DNA from: CAYRZL01 sp964428795
GTDB taxonomy: Bacteria; Bacillota; Clostridia; Lachnospirales; Lachnospiraceae
Assembly (NCBI GenBank): GCA_964428795.1
Contig: CAYRZL010000001.1
Span: forward strand, 62,001 to 126,000
Reading direction: 5' to 3'
DNA: 64,000 bases
The position numbers and the translations under genes were made by a program. This document shows, in pieces, positions 1 to 9,318 of this stretch (position 1 is its first letter; the number at the start of each line of letters is the position of its first letter). A model generated the notes under the pieces. That model saw nothing but the letters and a program-made list of their open reading frames with translations. It ran no database searches and was not told the DNA's origin.

Positions 1-30
1 CATGTGTAATGATACACATGGAGCTTTTTT
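1..30 (+). terminator. Possible intrinsic terminator of an upstream gene
   Basis: A perfect 8-bp stem (1-8 with 13-20, loop ATGA) is followed four bases later by six T. It probably ends transcription from a gene left of the window. The four-base spacer between stem and T-run makes it weaker than a standard terminator. Confidence 0.4.
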
Positions 31-216
31 ATTGCGGATAAGCGAAAGAAAGCAGCCGGCGGAGGTTCCCTTTGGTTGTCAGATGTCTGAAGAAAATTAG
101 TTTCTCGGAGAGAAACAACTTTTCAGGATGCAAACAAATGTGTTTTCGAGGCGACTGAGATTTTAACACTTCGTGCTACACTTAAAACATCAAAAGAGAG
201 GGAGGAAACATAATTT

Positions 217-990
217 ATGAAGTATTCCGTTTGTATAGACGCACTGTTTATGAACAAGGGCAGCTTTACCGAGGCCATGGAAAAAGTAAAGCATGCCGGA
301 TATCAGGCAATTGAATTTTGGACATGGTGGGACAAAGATATCATGTTGATGGAAAAGAAGAAGAAAGAGCTTGGTCTGGAAATAGCTGCCTTTTGCACAA
401 AATTTATCAATCCCGGGGATCCTGATCTGCAGCAGGAATATATAACAGGATTGAGGGAGAGTATTGAGGCGGCAAAGAGACTGGAATGCGATACTTTGAT
501 TGCGCAGGCAGGATGGGAGTTCGACAGTTTTGCAAAAGAAATTACCCGGAATCAGCACAGAAGGTGTTTGATCGATACGATGCAGAAGGCGGCGGCAATC
601 ATGGAGAAAGAAAATATGACCCTTGTGATCGAGCCTTTGAATACGCTGGTAAATCATCCCGGCTATCATCTTTCGACATCAGAGGATTCCTTTGATGTGA
701 TTGATCGTATCGGCAGTGATCATGTGAAAATATTGTTTGATATTTATCATCAGCAGATCACAGAAGGAAATTTGATTCAGAATATTACCGATAACATTCA
801 GAAAATCGGACATTTTCATGCTGCGGGAAATCCCGGACGGAATGAAATTACAAAAGGAGAGATCCATTATAAAAATGTTTTTCAGGCAATCAAAAATTTA
901 TCCTATGAGCATTATATCGGTTTAGAGTACATGGTTCCTTATGATCCGGTGGAGGGATTGGTGGAAGCAAAAAATAAGATTCTGGTTTAA
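217..990 (+). CDS. Hydroxypyruvate isomerase-like TIM-barrel protein
   Basis: This 257-aa protein belongs to the xylose isomerase-like TIM barrel (AP endonuclease 2) superfamily and most resembles the hydroxypyruvate isomerase (Hyi) branch. Visible markers are IEPLN followed by PGYHL near residues 138-150, FDIYHQQ near 175-181 and GHFHAAGNPGRNE near 198-210; their acidic and His residues normally bind a divalent metal for aldose-ketose isomerisation or epimerisation. The length is normal. The ATG has a GGGAGG ribosome site about 11 bases upstream. It is the first gene of a seven-gene catabolic block and is followed after 17 bases by an oxidoreductase. In this setting it probably isomerises or epimerises a keto-sugar made by the neighbouring dehydrogenases. 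The exact substrate cannot be read from sequence. Confidence 0.8.
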   Translation: MKYSVCIDALFMNKGSFTEAMEKVKHAGYQAIEFWTWWDKDIMLMEKKKKELGLEIAAFCTKFINPGDPDLQQEYITGLRESIEAAKRLECDTLIAQAGWEFDSFAKEITRNQHRRCLIDTMQKAAAIMEKENMTLVIEPLNTLVNHPGYHLSTSEDSFDVIDRIGSDHVKILFDIYHQQITEGNLIQNITDNIQKIGHFHAAGNPGRNEITKGEIHYKNVFQAIKNLSYEHYIGLEYMVPYDPVEGLVEAKNKILV

Positions 991-1007
991 TGGAAAGGGG
1001 AAGAACA

Positions 1008-2105
1008 ATGAAAAAATTAAAATGTGGTGTAATTGGATGCGGCTGGATCGGACAGTTAAAGCATATTTCTTATCTGGTAAAAGCACAGGATGCAGAACTG
1101 GTTGCTATCTGCGATATAGATGAGGCTGTGCTGGATAAAGTGGAAGAAGAATTTGGATTAAAAGGTATAAAACGATATACGGATTATAGAGCGCTGTGTG
1201 AAGACCCTGAGGTTGAAGCGGTACATATCTGTACTCCAAATGTATATCATCACGATATGGCTATGTGCGCAATTAAATTAAAAAAACATGTATTTTGTGA
1301 AAAGCCCCTTGCAACCACTTCGGATGATGCATTCGAGATGGTGGAAGCTGCAAAAAAAGCAGGCGTAAAGCTGGCTCTCGGTCATCAGAGAAGATTCGGT
1401 ACTGCGGTACAGTACATCCGAACGATGGTGGATAACGGGGAGCTGGGAGAAGTGTATTTCGGAAAAGCTCTCGATGCCCGCAGACGAGGTGTGCCTACAT
1501 GGGGAGCTTATATGAGAAAGGAAGAAAATGGAGGGGGTATTCTCTTTGATGGAGCACCTCATTCGCTGGATCTGACCATGTATATGATGAATAATTTTGA
1601 ACCGGCGGCCGTTCAGGGAAAAGCATTCAGCAAAATGAATGGTGAGACCGCAGGAAATCCGTGGGGACCGTGGGATCCGGCAGTCTGTAATGTGGAAGAC
1701 ACGGGATTTGCCATTATTACGATGAAAAACGGTGCGATTATTTATCTGGAGGCAGCGTGGGCGATCAATATGCTGGGTATTGCAAATTCTTCACTGATTG
1801 CCGGAACAAAGGCAGGAGCGGATTTACAGGGACCGAACGGGACAGCGCGCATCAATACGATTGTGAACGATAAAATGGTAACTTTTAGTCCGGAGTATCC
1901 GGATATGCCGAATACGGAGCCTTATATCGGTGAAGCACAGGCAAGCGATGCGCAGATGGCAGATTGGGTAGATGCGATCCTGAATGATCATGAACCGTTT
2001 GTTCAGGGGAAGGATGGTATTCCCGTTGTTCAGATCATAGAGGCTGTTTATGAGTCTTCCAAAACAGGAGAGACGGTATATATCAACCGTCATTATGAAG
2101 GTTGA
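1008..2105 (+). CDS. Gfo/Idh/MocA-family sugar oxidoreductase 1
   Basis: This 365-aa NAD(P)-dependent sugar dehydrogenase has an N-terminal Rossmann domain with GVIGCGWIG at about residues 7-15 and the family EKPLA motif near 92-96. Its C-terminal alpha/beta domain carries GGILFDGAPHSLDL near residues 170-184, with the usual Asp and His. The start is set at 1008 because AAGGGG lies just upstream; an earlier in-frame start at 990 has no good ribosome site. It resembles the third oxidoreductase of the block (4621-5745) more than the second: both share GNPWGPWDP or EFGPWDP and EAAWAINML segments. In puerarin-degrading bacteria DgpA of this family oxidises the 3-hydroxyl of the C-linked glucose, and this gene is a candidate for that step. 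The assignment to DgpA function is inference. Confidence 0.85.
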   Translation: MKKLKCGVIGCGWIGQLKHISYLVKAQDAELVAICDIDEAVLDKVEEEFGLKGIKRYTDYRALCEDPEVEAVHICTPNVYHHDMAMCAIKLKKHVFCEKPLATTSDDAFEMVEAAKKAGVKLALGHQRRFGTAVQYIRTMVDNGELGEVYFGKALDARRRGVPTWGAYMRKEENGGGILFDGAPHSLDLTMYMMNNFEPAAVQGKAFSKMNGETAGNPWGPWDPAVCNVEDTGFAIITMKNGAIIYLEAAWAINMLGIANSSLIAGTKAGADLQGPNGTARINTIVNDKMVTFSPEYPDMPNTEPYIGEAQASDAQMADWVDAILNDHEPFVQGKDGIPVVQIIEAVYESSKTGETVYINRHYEG

Positions 2106-2120
2106 TGCAGGAGGGATGTT

Positions 2121-3179
2121 ATGAAAATTAAGCTTGGCATCGTTGGCTTTGGATTCATGGGGCATGAGCATGCGAATATGATGCAGACCATGGATGAGAT
2201 TGAATTGAAAGCAGTGTGTGATATAGATGGAGAACAGTTGAAGGATGCGCCGGAAGGTGTTCAGACATATAAAGATATCGACAGCATGTTAAAAGGAGCA
2301 GATATCGATACGGTGATCATTTCCGTTCCGAATCCTCTTCATTTTGAAATGGTAAAAAAGTGTGCAGAGGCAAAGAAAAATATCATTTGTGAAAAACCGG
2401 CGGCAATGACAGTATCTGAATTTGATGAGATGGTGAAAATTGTTGAAACTGAGGGTGTACATATGACGGTTCATCAGCAGAGACGATGGGATGTGGATTA
2501 CCGTACGATGAAGGCAGTCTATGACCGGAAGCTGCTTGGGGACGTATATCTCGTTAAATCGCAGCTCTATGGATTTAACGGAAACATGCATGACTGGCAC
2601 GTTTATCCCGAGATGGGTGGAGGAATGCTTTATGACTGGGGAGTCCACCTGATCGACCAGATGGTTCAGATGATCGATTCAAAACCTGTTTTTGTGTATG
2701 CCGACATGAAAAATGTGATCAATGCAAATGTGGACGATTATTTCAAGATCATATTTGAATATGAAAACGGGGTGACGGCGGAGATTGAATTGGGAACCTA
2801 TTATCTGACGCCGAAGAGAGCATGGTTTATCGGCGGAACAACGGGAAGCGCTGTGATTGACGGTACGTTCCGCGCACAGGGAAATACAGAGGGAAAGATT
2901 ATCAGGACAACACATTTGCTGGAAAGTGTGCCGGGCAAATTGACGATGACATCTGCCGGTCCGACCAGAAGCTTTGGTGAGCCGGAGCCGGGACTTTTGG
3001 TGGAAGAACCTTTGCCGGAAATTCATACAGCCCACAGGGACTATTTTATACATTATATCAATGCGCGCAAAGGGTTGGAGGAAGATGCAGTTAAATTATC
3101 GGAAGTAAGAAACGTACTTTGCCTTATGGATGCTGTCAGAGAATCGGCAAAGACCCATCAGGCAGTTAAATTAGAATAA
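2121..3179 (+). CDS. Gfo/Idh/MocA-family sugar oxidoreductase 2
   Basis: This 352-aa dehydrogenase has the dinucleotide-binding motif GIVGFGFMG at residues 6-14, CEKPAAMT near 91-98, HQQRRWD near 120-126 and GGMLYDWGVHLIDQ near 166-179, where the Asp and His are the expected catalytic pair. The ATG follows CAGGAGG at good spacing, 15 bases after the preceding gene. It is clearly diverged from the other two oxidoreductases of the operon, lacking their GPWDP insert, so it probably acts on a different position or intermediate. One possibility is regeneration or re-reduction of a keto-sugar after bond cleavage. The family is certain; the substrate is not. Confidence 0.85.
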   Translation: MKIKLGIVGFGFMGHEHANMMQTMDEIELKAVCDIDGEQLKDAPEGVQTYKDIDSMLKGADIDTVIISVPNPLHFEMVKKCAEAKKNIICEKPAAMTVSEFDEMVKIVETEGVHMTVHQQRRWDVDYRTMKAVYDRKLLGDVYLVKSQLYGFNGNMHDWHVYPEMGGGMLYDWGVHLIDQMVQMIDSKPVFVYADMKNVINANVDDYFKIIFEYENGVTAEIELGTYYLTPKRAWFIGGTTGSAVIDGTFRAQGNTEGKIIRTTHLLESVPGKLTMTSAGPTRSFGEPEPGLLVEEPLPEIHTAHRDYFIHYINARKGLEEDAVKLSEVRNVLCLMDAVRESAKTHQAVKLE

Positions 3180-3190
3180 GAGGTGTGATT

Positions 3191-3610
3191 ATGGATTTTC
3201 AGGCGTATAACAAGATTTTAATCTGCAAGGATGATATTGAAAATGTGAAGGTGCAAAATAAAGTGATCGGATATGAATTTAAAATAAAATATCCGTCCTA
3301 CAGAGGTGCATTCTTAAGCTGTATTGAAGAGCTGAAATTTTATCTGGATGGGCAGGAAATTCCAGAAACGGCAGTTACGTTCCGGCTGAATGGCAAAGAT
3401 TTTCTGGTCGAAGAGCTGCCGCAGTGTTTCAAAGAATACTGGTTTGTCAGGGATAAAGCGACTATCCGTGTCAGAAAGCCGGGTGGAATTAAGGAAGGTG
3501 AACACAGGTTGAGGGTCTTTATGAAGCACAGAGTGCCATACACGGGATATTTTGGACAGTACCTTGTTCTTGATAGTGACGTGACAGAATGTAAAAATGC
3601 GGTTTTATGA
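3191..3610 (+). CDS. DUF6379 protein, probable C-glycoside deglycosidase beta subunit
   Basis: This small 139-aa, beta-rich protein matches the DUF6379 type in length and in segments such as KYPSYRGAFLSCIEEL near residues 33-48, FRLNGKDF near 60-67 and HRVPYTGYFGQY near 115-126. In characterised anaerobes (DfgB of Eubacterium cellulosolvens, DgpB of strain PUE, CarC of Microbacterium) such proteins are the beta subunit of a heterodimer that cleaves the C-C bond between sugar and aglycone after oxidation of the sugar. Here it sits 19 bases before a TIM-barrel gene, the arrangement expected for the alpha subunit. The start at 3191 is preferred over GTG at 3185 because AGAGGTG lies just upstream. 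The family was recognised by eye and by context, not by a search. Confidence 0.72.
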   Translation: MDFQAYNKILICKDDIENVKVQNKVIGYEFKIKYPSYRGAFLSCIEELKFYLDGQEIPETAVTFRLNGKDFLVEELPQCFKEYWFVRDKATIRVRKPGGIKEGEHRLRVFMKHRVPYTGYFGQYLVLDSDVTECKNAVL

Positions 3611-3629
3611 TTGGAAAGGAATATGTGAA

Positions 3630-4595
3630 ATGGATCAGAAGATAAAGCTTGGTATCTCTCTTTACAGTTTTTCTACGGAGTATATTCATGAAAAACTTGA
3701 TTTAGAGGGGATATTACAGAAGGCAAAAAATATGGGATACAAAGGAATTGAGCTGGTGGCAGCTCAGATGGTTCCGGATTATCCATATCCGACAGATGAG
3801 TGGCTGGCATATCTTAAGGACTTGCTGAAAAAATATGAGCTGGAGCCGGTATGCTGGAGTGCATATATTGATATGGGTATCAGAAGCGACCGGGATCTCA
3901 CGGAAGAAGAAATCATCCAGTTTACGGTAAATGATCTGATTTATGCGAAAAAGGCAGGTTTTCCGATGGTGCGTACGCAGCATGCCATATCTCCTGATAT
4001 TTTCCGGAAAATGATCCCGTTTTGCAGAGAACTTGGTATGAAATTGACGATTGAGATGCATCATCCGCATCATCCGGAAGTTCCTGTATGGAAAGAGTAT
4101 TTTGAGATCATGAAGAATGAGGGAAAAGGAATCCTCGGGTTTGTGCCGGATTTCAGTATTTTCCAGACTTGTCCCCATAAGTTATATCTGAATCAGGCGA
4201 TTGAATTTGGCTGCCGCCCGGATAAACTGGATGAGATTGTCGCATTACATAAACAGGGAGCGGATATCGGCGTAGTATTAAATGGAGATTTCAATGATAT
4301 TGAAAAACGTACAGCGGAGGAGATGTTTGTGAAATTCAGCGCTCCCGCAAAAATTGAGCAATTAAAAGATATCATAGACTGTGCCTTTTATATTCACGGA
4401 AAGTTTTATTATCTGGAAAATGACGTTCATGATGATTGCATTCCGTTTGAGGAAATTGTGACGACCATTCGTGATCTGGGATACGAGGGCTATATTGCCA
4501 GCGAGTATGAGGGGCACCATTTTGATGAAACGATTGATTCGGAGGAGCAACTGGCTCATTTTGTGAAGATGAATGAGAAGATTTTAGCTTCATAA
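3630..4595 (+). CDS. TIM-barrel protein, probable C-glycoside deglycosidase alpha subunit
   Basis: This 321-aa sugar phosphate isomerase/epimerase-fold protein has a complete set of likely metal ligands: Glu142 in TIEMHHPHH, Asp174 in VPDFSIF, His256 in YIHGKFY and Glu292 in ASEYEGHH. This matches the Mn-binding pattern described for the alpha subunits DfgA, DgpC and CarB, and the length also fits. It directly follows the DUF6379 gene, as expected for subunits of one heterodimer. The start at 3630 has AAGGA upstream; the longer in-frame start would overlap the previous gene. The predicted role is cleavage of an oxidised C-glycoside into aglycone and a keto or anhydro sugar in the cytoplasm. 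An ordinary isomerase or epimerase is the main alternative. Confidence 0.75.
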   Translation: MDQKIKLGISLYSFSTEYIHEKLDLEGILQKAKNMGYKGIELVAAQMVPDYPYPTDEWLAYLKDLLKKYELEPVCWSAYIDMGIRSDRDLTEEEIIQFTVNDLIYAKKAGFPMVRTQHAISPDIFRKMIPFCRELGMKLTIEMHHPHHPEVPVWKEYFEIMKNEGKGILGFVPDFSIFQTCPHKLYLNQAIEFGCRPDKLDEIVALHKQGADIGVVLNGDFNDIEKRTAEEMFVKFSAPAKIEQLKDIIDCAFYIHGKFYYLENDVHDDCIPFEEIVTTIRDLGYEGYIASEYEGHHFDETIDSEEQLAHFVKMNEKILAS

Positions 4596-4620
4596 TGTTG
4601 TGGATGGGAGGAAGAAAATA

Positions 4621-5745
4621 GTGAAAAACGGGAAAATTCAGATTGGTCTTGTGGGATGCGGCGGAATAGCTAACAACAAGCATATGCCATCACTTCGCAA
4701 GCTGGACGATGTATGTGAGATGGTTGCATTCTGCGACATTATCGAGGAACGCGCTGTAAAAGCAGCAAAAGAATATGGGACTGCAGATGCGAAAGTATAT
4801 ACAGATTATAATGAAATGTTAAAAGATCCGGAAATAGATGTGGTTCATGTGTTGACACCAAATGTTGTGCATTGTCCGGTTACAGTTGCTGCTTTCGAGG
4901 CAGGAAAGCATGTGCTTTGTGAAAAACCAATGGCACATTGTACAAAAGATGCACAGAAAATGCTGGATGCGTGGAGAAAATCCGGAAAGAAATTCACAAT
5001 AGGGTATCAAAACCGGTTCAGACCGGAGATACAGAATTTAAAAAAAGCATGTGAAGACGGTGAATTGGGAGAAATTTACTATGGAAAGGCTCATGCGGTA
5101 AGAAGAAGGGCTGTGCCGACATGGGGCGTATTCCCGAATAAAGCGCTGCAGGGAGGCGGACCGCTGATTGATATTGGGACACATGCATTGGATATTACTC
5201 TTTGGACGATGGATAATTATGAGCCGGTCAGCGTTACCGGTAAGGTATTTTATAAGCTCGGACACCTTGCGCAGGCAACCGAAGGAAATGAATTTGGACC
5301 ATGGGATCCGAACAACTATGAAGTAGAAGATTCGGCAATGGGATTTATTAAGATGCAGGATGGTTCCGTTATCAATCTGGAAGCGGCATGGGCGATCAAT
5401 ATGCTTGATGCGCGGGAGGCGTCTACAACACTCTGCGGAACAAAAGCGGGAGCAGAAGTACGTTCCGGAATGAGTTATCCGGTAGATGAACTTATTTATA
5501 ATCGGGGTAAAAACGGTCAGTTGATGGAAGAAAAAATCAGTCCGAAAGGAAATGTCGCATACTTTGAAGGCGGCGCCGGTGAGCCCGGCTATGAGGAGGC
5601 AAAACAGTGGATAGAAGCGATTATAAATGATACGGAGCCCCTTGTAAAAGCGGAGCAAGCATTTGTTGTAACGCAGATTTTGGAAGCAATATATGAATCT
5701 GACAAACAGGGCAGGGAGATATATCTGAAAGAGGAGAAAAAATGA
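4621..5745 (+). CDS. Gfo/Idh/MocA-family sugar oxidoreductase 3
   Basis: This 374-aa dehydrogenase starts with a GTG placed about 8 bases after GGGAGG; an earlier in-frame GTG at 4600 lacks such a site. The Rossmann motif is GLVGCGGIA near residues 8-16, the family motif is CEKPMAH near 99-105, and GGGPLIDIGTHALD near 178-191 carries the catalytic Asp and His. It shares the GPWDP and EAAWAINML segments with the first oxidoreductase, so the pair probably arose by duplication and may divide substrates or reaction direction. It overlaps the following TIM-barrel gene by four bases (ATGA), implying translational coupling. It is the other candidate for the DgpA-like 3-oxidation step. Confidence 0.85.
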   Translation: MKNGKIQIGLVGCGGIANNKHMPSLRKLDDVCEMVAFCDIIEERAVKAAKEYGTADAKVYTDYNEMLKDPEIDVVHVLTPNVVHCPVTVAAFEAGKHVLCEKPMAHCTKDAQKMLDAWRKSGKKFTIGYQNRFRPEIQNLKKACEDGELGEIYYGKAHAVRRRAVPTWGVFPNKALQGGGPLIDIGTHALDITLWTMDNYEPVSVTGKVFYKLGHLAQATEGNEFGPWDPNNYEVEDSAMGFIKMQDGSVINLEAAWAINMLDAREASTTLCGTKAGAEVRSGMSYPVDELIYNRGKNGQLMEEKISPKGNVAYFEGGAGEPGYEEAKQWIEAIINDTEPLVKAEQAFVVTQILEAIYESDKQGREIYLKEEKK

Positions 5746-6662
5746 AGCTGGGATTTGTAAGTGCTATTCTGGATCAAAGTAGTTATGAAGAGGTGATAGA
5801 CATTGCCGGTGATCTTGGTTTTACGTGTGTGGAGGTGGCATGCTGGCCCCGGGGAGAGGCAGAACGAAGATATGCAGGTGTCAGTCATATTGATGCACAG
5901 CGTGTACTAGATGATGATGCTTATGCAAAGCATATCAAAGAGTATGCTGCACAGAGAGGGATACAGATTTCATCCATGGCATTTTATCCGAACACATTGA
6001 ATCCGGATCTGAAAAAAAGGACTGCGGCAGTGGAGCATTTGAAGATATTGATTAAAGCAAGTGCAAAGCTTGGTATAGGTATGGTGACCACATTTATCGG
6101 TCGTGACCAGACAAAGACGGTAGAAGATAATCTGGAAATCGTAAAGTATGTATGGCCTCCGATCATAAAGCTCGCAGAGGAGGAAGGTGTGAAAATAGCC
6201 ATCGAGAACTGTCCGATGCTTTTTGGTATCGATCAGTGGCCGGGCGGTCAGAATCTGATGACCACCCCGGAAAACTGGAGAAAAGTATTTCAGCTTCTTC
6301 CAAGTGAAAACCTGGGGATCAATTACGATCCTTCCCACTTTGTATGGCAGATGATTGATTATATTAAGCCGATTTATGAGTTTAAGGACAAAATTTTTCA
6401 TGTTCATTATAAGGATATCAAGGTATATCCTGAAAAATTGCAGGAGGTCGGAATCATGGGATATCCGTTGGATTTTATGTCTCCGAAGCTTCCGGGCTAT
6501 GGCGATGTAGACTGGGGCAGATATGTGTCCGCCCTGACAGATATCGGATACGATGGATATACCTGTATCGAAGTAGAGGATAAATTCTTTGAGGGAAGTC
6601 AAAAGAAGGTGTTAGACGCTTTGAAGCTTTCCGGTAAATATATGAGACAATATGTTATTTAG
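5742..6662 (+). CDS. Sugar phosphate isomerase/epimerase-family TIM barrel
   Basis: This 306-aa protein of the xylose isomerase-like TIM-barrel family carries IENCPM near residue 160 (Glu), INYDPSHFVWQ near 200 (Asp and His), FHVHYKD near 222 (His) and CIEVED near 275 (Glu), giving a full metal site. It is coupled to the preceding oxidoreductase by an ATGA overlap and ends the enzyme block before the transporter genes. Unlike the 321-aa barrel, no DUF6379 gene sits next to it, so it is more likely an ordinary epimerase or isomerase acting on the released keto-sugar. The substrate is unknown. Confidence 0.8.
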   Translation: MKLGFVSAILDQSSYEEVIDIAGDLGFTCVEVACWPRGEAERRYAGVSHIDAQRVLDDDAYAKHIKEYAAQRGIQISSMAFYPNTLNPDLKKRTAAVEHLKILIKASAKLGIGMVTTFIGRDQTKTVEDNLEIVKYVWPPIIKLAEEEGVKIAIENCPMLFGIDQWPGGQNLMTTPENWRKVFQLLPSENLGINYDPSHFVWQMIDYIKPIYEFKDKIFHVHYKDIKVYPEKLQEVGIMGYPLDFMSPKLPGYGDVDWGRYVSALTDIGYDGYTCIEVEDKFFEGSQKKVLDALKLSGKYMRQYVI

Positions 6663-6846
6663 GAGGATCGTATCTCTTTTTACTATAACTATAAAGGTTT
6701 CTGAATGAGAAACAAATTTCCGCCGGAGGAATTTTTGCGGTTATGAGAAATGCCTTTCTTTCTGCGGACTGGTATTTGTATTTATGGGGCAGTTATAATT
6801 TATGTAGGATAGAGAAAGTCAAAAGCTGAAATTTATGGGGGAATTT

Positions 6847-8349
6847 ATGGAAGGGAAACCGATATTAAGCGTTAAAAATATTACAAAAACATTTGGCGCG
6901 ACAAAAGCTCTGACAGATGTGAGCATCGATTTTTATCCGGGACAGATCCATGGTCTGATCGGAGAGAATGGCTCGGGTAAATCAACCGTATCGAACGTCG
7001 TAATGGGTGTTCATCAGCCGAATAGCGGAACGCTTAGCTATAAGGAACAGGCGTATGCGCCTTCGAATATGATGGATGCAATTTCAAAGCGCATTTGTAT
7101 GGTTGTTCAGGAGATGGCGACAATAAACAATCTTACTGTAGCAGAGAACATTTTCCTTGGGTCGGAAAGAGATTTTGCAAAAGGCGGAATTGTTGATAAA
7201 AAAGCTATGAATGACAGAGCAAAGCAAGTGCTGAAAATGGTTGAGCTGGGAGATGTAAATCCGGCGATGTGCATTAACGGACTGTCCTTTGAGGATCGTA
7301 AGCTGGTTGAAGTTGGACGTGCAATGTACCAGCAGCCGGATATTCTGATCGTGGATGAGACGACAACCGCCTTATCGCAGCGGGGAAGAAACATTATGTA
7401 TCAGATCATGGTGAAATTGGCGGCAGAAAAGAAATGCGTGATTTTGATTTCTCATGATATTGACGAGCTGATGCGGTATGCGGATGCCGTGTCGGTTCTG
7501 AGAGACGGTCATTTTATTCGTACCGTGGGGAAAGAAGAGCTGGATGAAAATCTGCTCAAGTCTCTTATGATCGGAAGGGAAATGGATGATCATTATTACA
7601 GAGATGATTATGATCTCCCGGGGAATGATCAGGTAGCGATTTGGGTGGAGGATATATGCTTTGAGAGAGAGGTAAGGCATGTGTCACTGGAATTGCACAG
7701 GGGTGAGATTCTGGGAATCGGCGGTCTGACGGACAGCGGTATGCATCAGCTTGGGCGTCTGATATTCGGGATAGATAAGCCGGACAGCGGCAGAGCGATT
7801 ATAGCAGACGGTGAGACTGAAATAAAAAATCCAAAAGTTGCGGTGGCTCACAAGATGGCATACCTATCTAAAAACAGAGATCAGGAATCATTGATGATCA
7901 ATTCGACAATTGAAGAAAATATCATGCTCGCATCTCTGGATAGTGTAAAAAACGGATTTCTGATTTCTCCGTCAAAGCATAAACAGCATGCACTTAAAAA
8001 GGCAAAACAGATGGAAGTGAAAATGGAAAGTGTGACCAGTCAGGTGGCTTCTCTAAGCGGTGGAAATAAGCAGAAGGTTGTTATCGCAAAATGGCTTGCA
8101 AATGACTCGGAGATTTTAATACTGGATTGCCCGACCAGGGGAATTGATATTGGAGTAAAAGCATCCATTTATCGGTTAATGGAACGGTTAAAAGCAGAAA
8201 ATAAAGCTATTCTGATGATATCTGAGGAAATGCCGGAGCTGATCGGCATGAGTGATCGTATTCTGATTATGAAGGACGGAAAAATTGCGAAGTCATTTGA
8301 CAGATCCCCGAATTTAACAGAGCAGGATATTATCAAGTACATGATCTAG
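6847..8349 (+). CDS. Sugar ABC transporter ATP-binding protein (RbsA/MglA type)
   Basis: This 500-aa duplicated ATPase energises uptake of a monosaccharide or glycoside. The first half has Walker A GENGSGKST near residues 41-49, a relaxed signature (GLSFEDRK) and Walker B LIVDETT. The second half has a degenerate Walker A (GGLTDSGMHQ) but an intact signature LSGGNKQK and Walker B LILDCPT, as is typical of RbsA/MglA proteins. The start at 6847 is chosen because GGGGGA lies five bases upstream; ATG at 6835 has no ribosome site. About 180 bases separate it from the enzyme block. That gap holds a weak hairpin and a TATAAT at 6794-6799 without a good -35, so separate transcription is possible but unproven. 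Confidence 0.92.
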   Translation: MEGKPILSVKNITKTFGATKALTDVSIDFYPGQIHGLIGENGSGKSTVSNVVMGVHQPNSGTLSYKEQAYAPSNMMDAISKRICMVVQEMATINNLTVAENIFLGSERDFAKGGIVDKKAMNDRAKQVLKMVELGDVNPAMCINGLSFEDRKLVEVGRAMYQQPDILIVDETTTALSQRGRNIMYQIMVKLAAEKKCVILISHDIDELMRYADAVSVLRDGHFIRTVGKEELDENLLKSLMIGREMDDHYYRDDYDLPGNDQVAIWVEDICFEREVRHVSLELHRGEILGIGGLTDSGMHQLGRLIFGIDKPDSGRAIIADGETEIKNPKVAVAHKMAYLSKNRDQESLMINSTIEENIMLASLDSVKNGFLISPSKHKQHALKKAKQMEVKMESVTSQVASLSGGNKQKVVIAKWLANDSEILILDCPTRGIDIGVKASIYRLMERLKAENKAILMISEEMPELIGMSDRILIMKDGKIAKSFDRSPNLTEQDIIKYMI

Positions 8350-8362
8350 GAGGCCGAAGATA

Positions 8363-9289
8363 ATGAAAAAACTAAATGTAAAAACAATTATTCCGTATCT
8401 GGGTCTTGTCGCAATTTTTATTATATTTTCCTGTCTGGCGAGAGGAAAATTCCTGACCGTGAGCAATCTGCTTCTGATCTTCAGTTCCATGTACATCTTT
8501 ATGATAGGAGCACTCGGAACCAGTTTTGTATATGCAACCGGCAATCTGGATTTCTCTTTGGGAAGTCTTGTGGGGGTGACGGCCACATTAAGTGCGTTGC
8601 TCGCTCAGGGAGGCGGAAATCTGTTTGTATGTATTTTGATCTCTCTGGCGGTAGGAGCCGGAACGGGAACGGTGATCGCACTGTTCCACAATCTGTTTAA
8701 TCTGAATCCGTTTATTGTATCCGTAACCATTATGTTTGCTTTTCGAGGGCTCACATGGGTGTTAAATGGAAACGGATCAACAGCACTGCCATTGTCAATG
8801 TACAAATATGATACCCTGACATTTAAAATCATTGTGTCTGCTGTTGTATTGACGTTATTTATCATTCTTTTCAGGTTTACAAAGCTTGGAAGCTATGCCA
8901 AGGCAGTGGGATCTAACGAGGTATCTGCTTACCAGTCCGGAATTTCTGTGAAAAAGATCAAGATGATTGCCTTTATGTTATCAGGTATGTTCGCCGGACT
9001 GGCAGGTCTATTGAGCCTGATCAAAGCGGGAACATCTTATACAACAACAGGACAGATGTTTGAGTGTGATGTATTGATCGCACTGACATTAGGCGGTATG
9101 CCACTCTCAGGTGGTTCAAAAGCAAAGATCAAAGCAGCAGTGATAGGCGCAATTTCATTAGCAATGCTTGAGAATGGTCTGGTACTATGCGGTGTAAATG
9201 CCAGTTTACAGCAGGGCATTAAAGGTATCGTACTGATCCTGATTCTTGCATTGTCATATGACAGATCTAACCAGGCTGTTATTGAATAA
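8363..9289 (+). CDS. Sugar ABC transporter permease 1 (RbsC/BPD-2 type)
   Basis: This 308-aa integral membrane protein has many hydrophobic segments and the branched-chain transporter-like (BPD_transp_2) pattern typical of ribose, galactose and xylose permeases, including GNLDFSLGSLVG near residues 58-69 and GGMPLSGG near 246-253. It lies 13 bases after the ATPase gene and just before the binding-protein gene. With the second permease (10550-11518) it probably forms a heterodimeric channel, since each is short and they differ in sequence. Confidence 0.88.
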   Translation: MKKLNVKTIIPYLGLVAIFIIFSCLARGKFLTVSNLLLIFSSMYIFMIGALGTSFVYATGNLDFSLGSLVGVTATLSALLAQGGGNLFVCILISLAVGAGTGTVIALFHNLFNLNPFIVSVTIMFAFRGLTWVLNGNGSTALPLSMYKYDTLTFKIIVSAVVLTLFIILFRFTKLGSYAKAVGSNEVSAYQSGISVKKIKMIAFMLSGMFAGLAGLLSLIKAGTSYTTTGQMFECDVLIALTLGGMPLSGGSKAKIKAAVIGAISLAMLENGLVLCGVNASLQQGIKGIVLILILALSYDRSNQAVIE

Positions 9290-9318
9290 AAAGATTTAGA
9301 AAGAAAGGAAACGAAACA

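Noticed and set aside
6663..6846. Internal promoter and terminator between the enzyme block and the ABC genes
   Set aside because: The hairpin is weak and the TATAAT at 6794-6799 has no acceptable -35, so a single operon cannot be ruled out.
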